Below, one piece after another: positions 37,637-38,998 of a stretch of 38,998 nt of DNA. How positions within the stretch are numbered: position 1 is the first letter of the stretch; each line of letters begins with the position of its first letter. Below the pieces are notes generated by a model. It ran no database searches. It was given only the letters and a program-made list of their open reading frames with translations, and had not been told where the DNA came from. Position numbers and translations under genes: made by a program. The DNA is from Candidatus Liptonbacteria bacterium. GTDB lineage: Bacteria > Patescibacteriota > Minisyncoccia > UBA6257 > 2-01-FULL-56-20. The stretch is from assembly GCA_016194445.1 (NCBI GenBank), contig JACQBP010000026.1, positions 1-38,998 on the forward strand, in the 5' to 3' direction.

Positions 37637-38569
37637 TCAAACCCCAACGGCGACTTCTTGTGCCTCTCGCTTTTTCCTTGCCATCCTCGCAAAGTTTCGA
37701 TGCTCAATCTTCTTTGCCCATCGAATCAAAAGCGAGAGTGGCCAGCGAGGGTTAGGCCGAGTAAAGTCTTCGCTTCGCCATTCACCATTCGTGGAATACA
37801 ACGAAGTCATTCTGACATACGTCCCAAAAATCCAGTCCCAAATCGGCAACAGGAAAAAACCCGAGATTGCCATGTTGCACATTGGAACGGCGTGGTGACG
37901 TAAGTGAAACCCGTACACCTTTTCCCAGAACCGGCCCCAGCGCGGATGATCAAACCTCGGCGACCAACGCTCAAAGGACCAGTGCTCAATTGAGTGATAC
38001 CCTTCGTAAAGCGTCAGTCCTAGAAAAAGCGTGAAGTATCCCCCAAAAAACCAGGGAAAAGTCGGCATCATCCACTGCAAAAGAACAAGATAAACAGTCA
38101 CCGGCAAAGCAAACACCAGCATCGCGTACCATGGAAAAAACGACGCCTCGTGTTGCTCTGGTTTAGTGATGGGATACTCGTTCTCGACCAAAAAAGAAAT
38201 CACTTTTCCTTTTTCGGTCCGCTTCTTTTTAATTGCAGTAATTAGATGATGAATGAGGTGGTGGGCCAGATAAAGAGGGTAGAGAAAAGGAACGACGAAT
38301 ATGTGGAGTACAAAGATATGGAAAAGGTACTCCACAAGACTTGTCATCGTAAGCTTTACAACTCCAATCACAATCAGGTACTTCCACCAGACGGAAGCTG
38401 ACTGCGCCTCCCAAAACCGATTCGGGACGCCCAGCCAACTAGCCACCAAGGTACTCACCGCCCAAAAAAGCGCGATGAGAAATGCGAAGTTAAGCGTGTT
38501 AATCACCAGAAAGCGCGGCAATGAAAACGGCCGTACCTTCTCCTCGTCTAAAGCTGTCTTTATATGCAC
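37637..38569 (-). CDS. Fatty acid hydroxylase / sterol desaturase family membrane protein
   Basis: 310 residues with about four to six membrane helices. The di-iron His clusters of the family are present: YLAHHLIHH (about 84-92), GYHSIEHW (about 192-199), and FHLRHHAVP (about 221-229), followed by the typical end ISGFFLLPIWDWIFGTY. These enzymes hydroxylate or desaturate lipid chains or sterol-like lipids using O2; in a CPR cell the substrate may come from the host or environment. The start is a GTG with SD GAGGGG 6 nt upstream. It is a single-gene unit with an extended -10 promoter (38630-38638) and its own terminator. Confidence 0.88.
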   Translation of the reverse strand: MHIKTALDEEKVRPFSLPRFLVINTLNFAFLIALFWAVSTLVASWLGVPNRFWEAQSASVWWKYLIVIGVVKLTMTSLVEYLFHIFVLHIFVVPFLYPLYLAHHLIHHLITAIKKKRTEKGKVISFLVENEYPITKPEQHEASFFPWYAMLVFALPVTVYLVLLQWMMPTFPWFFGGYFTLFLGLTLYEGYHSIEHWSFERWSPRFDHPRWGRFWEKVYGFHLRHHAVPMCNMAISGFFLLPIWDWIFGTYVRMTSLYSTNGEWRSEDFTRPNPRWPLSLLIRWAKKIEHRNFARMARKKREAQEVAVGV

Positions 38570-38629
38570 AAGTTGCCCCTCTTGTTTTTAATCGTGAGCG
38601 AGCGAGCGGATGTAAAGCTGCTAAATCTA

Positions 38630-38638
38630 AGTATAGCA
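38630..38638 (-). promoter_or_regulatory. Extended -10 promoter of the hydroxylase gene
   Basis: Minus strand TGCTATACT (38638-38630); no clear -35. The start is about 55 nt before the GTG. Confidence 0.5.
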
Positions 38639-38937
38639 TTTCGAAACAACATCCGCCTAATATATTTGGAGGAGCAAACTCTGGTGGGCGTTGCTGGGAT
38701 CGGATAAATGATGATAAATATTGAGGTGTGTCTTGGAAGGATCGCCTCTCGCTTTTGCTAAAGCTCGAGACCTTCGCTCTCTCGTCGAGAGCTGCGGCTT
38801 ACGGCTTTCCGACTTGCCCTCCTAACTTTTGGGTGTGTCTTTATACAACTCCGCTCGAACTCACTTTATCAAAAATTCTTGACCAAAGGAAGCCGCCCCG
38901 CTCTGTTCTTGCGAACAGGGCGGCGGGGCTACGCTTA

Positions 38938-38994
38938 CGGCTCACGGGCAAAAATTGGGGGAGTTTGAGGGGGAAAATTTTTGCCCGTGAGCCG
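38938..38994. repeat. 19-bp perfect inverted repeat at the window edge
   Basis: CGGCTCACGGGCAAAAATT (38938-38956) pairs with its exact complement at 38976-38994 around a G-rich loop. Nearby are CTGTTC/GAACAG at about 38901-38918, flanked by CCGCCC and GGGCGG, and GCTCTC/GAGAGC at about 38778-38795. In 38641-38937 I see no gene. GGTGTGTCTT and GCTTACGGCT each occur twice there as direct repeats. Confidence 0.6.
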
Positions 38995-38998
38995 AACA

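Noticed and set aside
1-38998. CRISPR arrays, insertion sequences, prophage or integrase genes
   Set aside because: No regularly spaced direct repeats, no transposase or integrase motifs and no att-like duplications were seen.

Overview
The window looks like a piece of a Candidatus Patescibacteria (CPR) chromosome, most likely of the Parcubacteria type. The support is indirect: an ECF sigma factor paired with a DUF5667 protein, a glycine-rich RRM protein, a compact mraZ-rsmH-ftsL-ftsI-murF cluster, many small membrane proteins, and many genes without a Shine-Dalgarno (SD) sequence. TGA ends genes here (the ABC exporter, ispH), so this is code 11, not the TGA=Gly code of Gracilibacteria and Absconditabacteria. 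There is no CRISPR array, prophage, transposase or rRNA.

Layout. 1-8900, minus strand: partial FKBP isomerase, DUF5667/ECF sigma pair with an ECF-type promoter, ABC exporter, RRM protein, transglutaminase-like protein, small membrane protein, EEP hydrolase, SecA, HPF. 8900-10900: unusually structured intergenic DNA around murB, with a candidate small RNA, a cloverleaf-like repeat, a murB leader hairpin, and an overlooked 44-residue plus-strand gene with its own SD and terminator. 10900-15100: SIMPL protein, tpiA, plus-strand ispH, tRNA-Glu(CTC), murF. 15100-18750: division and cell-wall cluster, driven by a promoter overlapped by a 10-bp-period array of MraZ boxes. 18800-22000: membrane protein, anchored HExxH protein, pterin dehydratase, CYTH phosphatase, DoxX.

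22130-30690 is an envelope thiol and metal module. It holds a CPH-type (CopB-like) P-ATPase, a Cys-rich anchored protein, two CcdA-family membrane proteins, DUF1573, two thioredoxin-fold proteins and an XRE regulator with a membrane partner. One CcdA (28427-29206) reads as a circular permutation. The XRE promoter and the thioredoxin-operon promoter share a 20-nt motif over their -35 boxes, which suggests one regulator for both. 30780-33000: mscL with no ordinary start codon and a tandem pair of M14 carboxypeptidases, one lacking catalytic residues. 33000-34700 is damaged or rearranged: a truncated, frameshifted DUF389 gene lies back to back with a 5'-truncated FN3/peptidoglycan-binding gene. 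34780-38600: pyrF-pyrE, pyrD and a fatty acid hydroxylase-family gene, each unit with a terminator and good SDs. The last 350 bases carry palindromes.

The strongest unexplained signal is a set of long inverted repeats, unrelated in sequence, whose 3' arm ends at or within about 10 nt of a start codon (murB, rsmH, doxX, second M14 gene). Similar palindromic elements lie elsewhere between genes.
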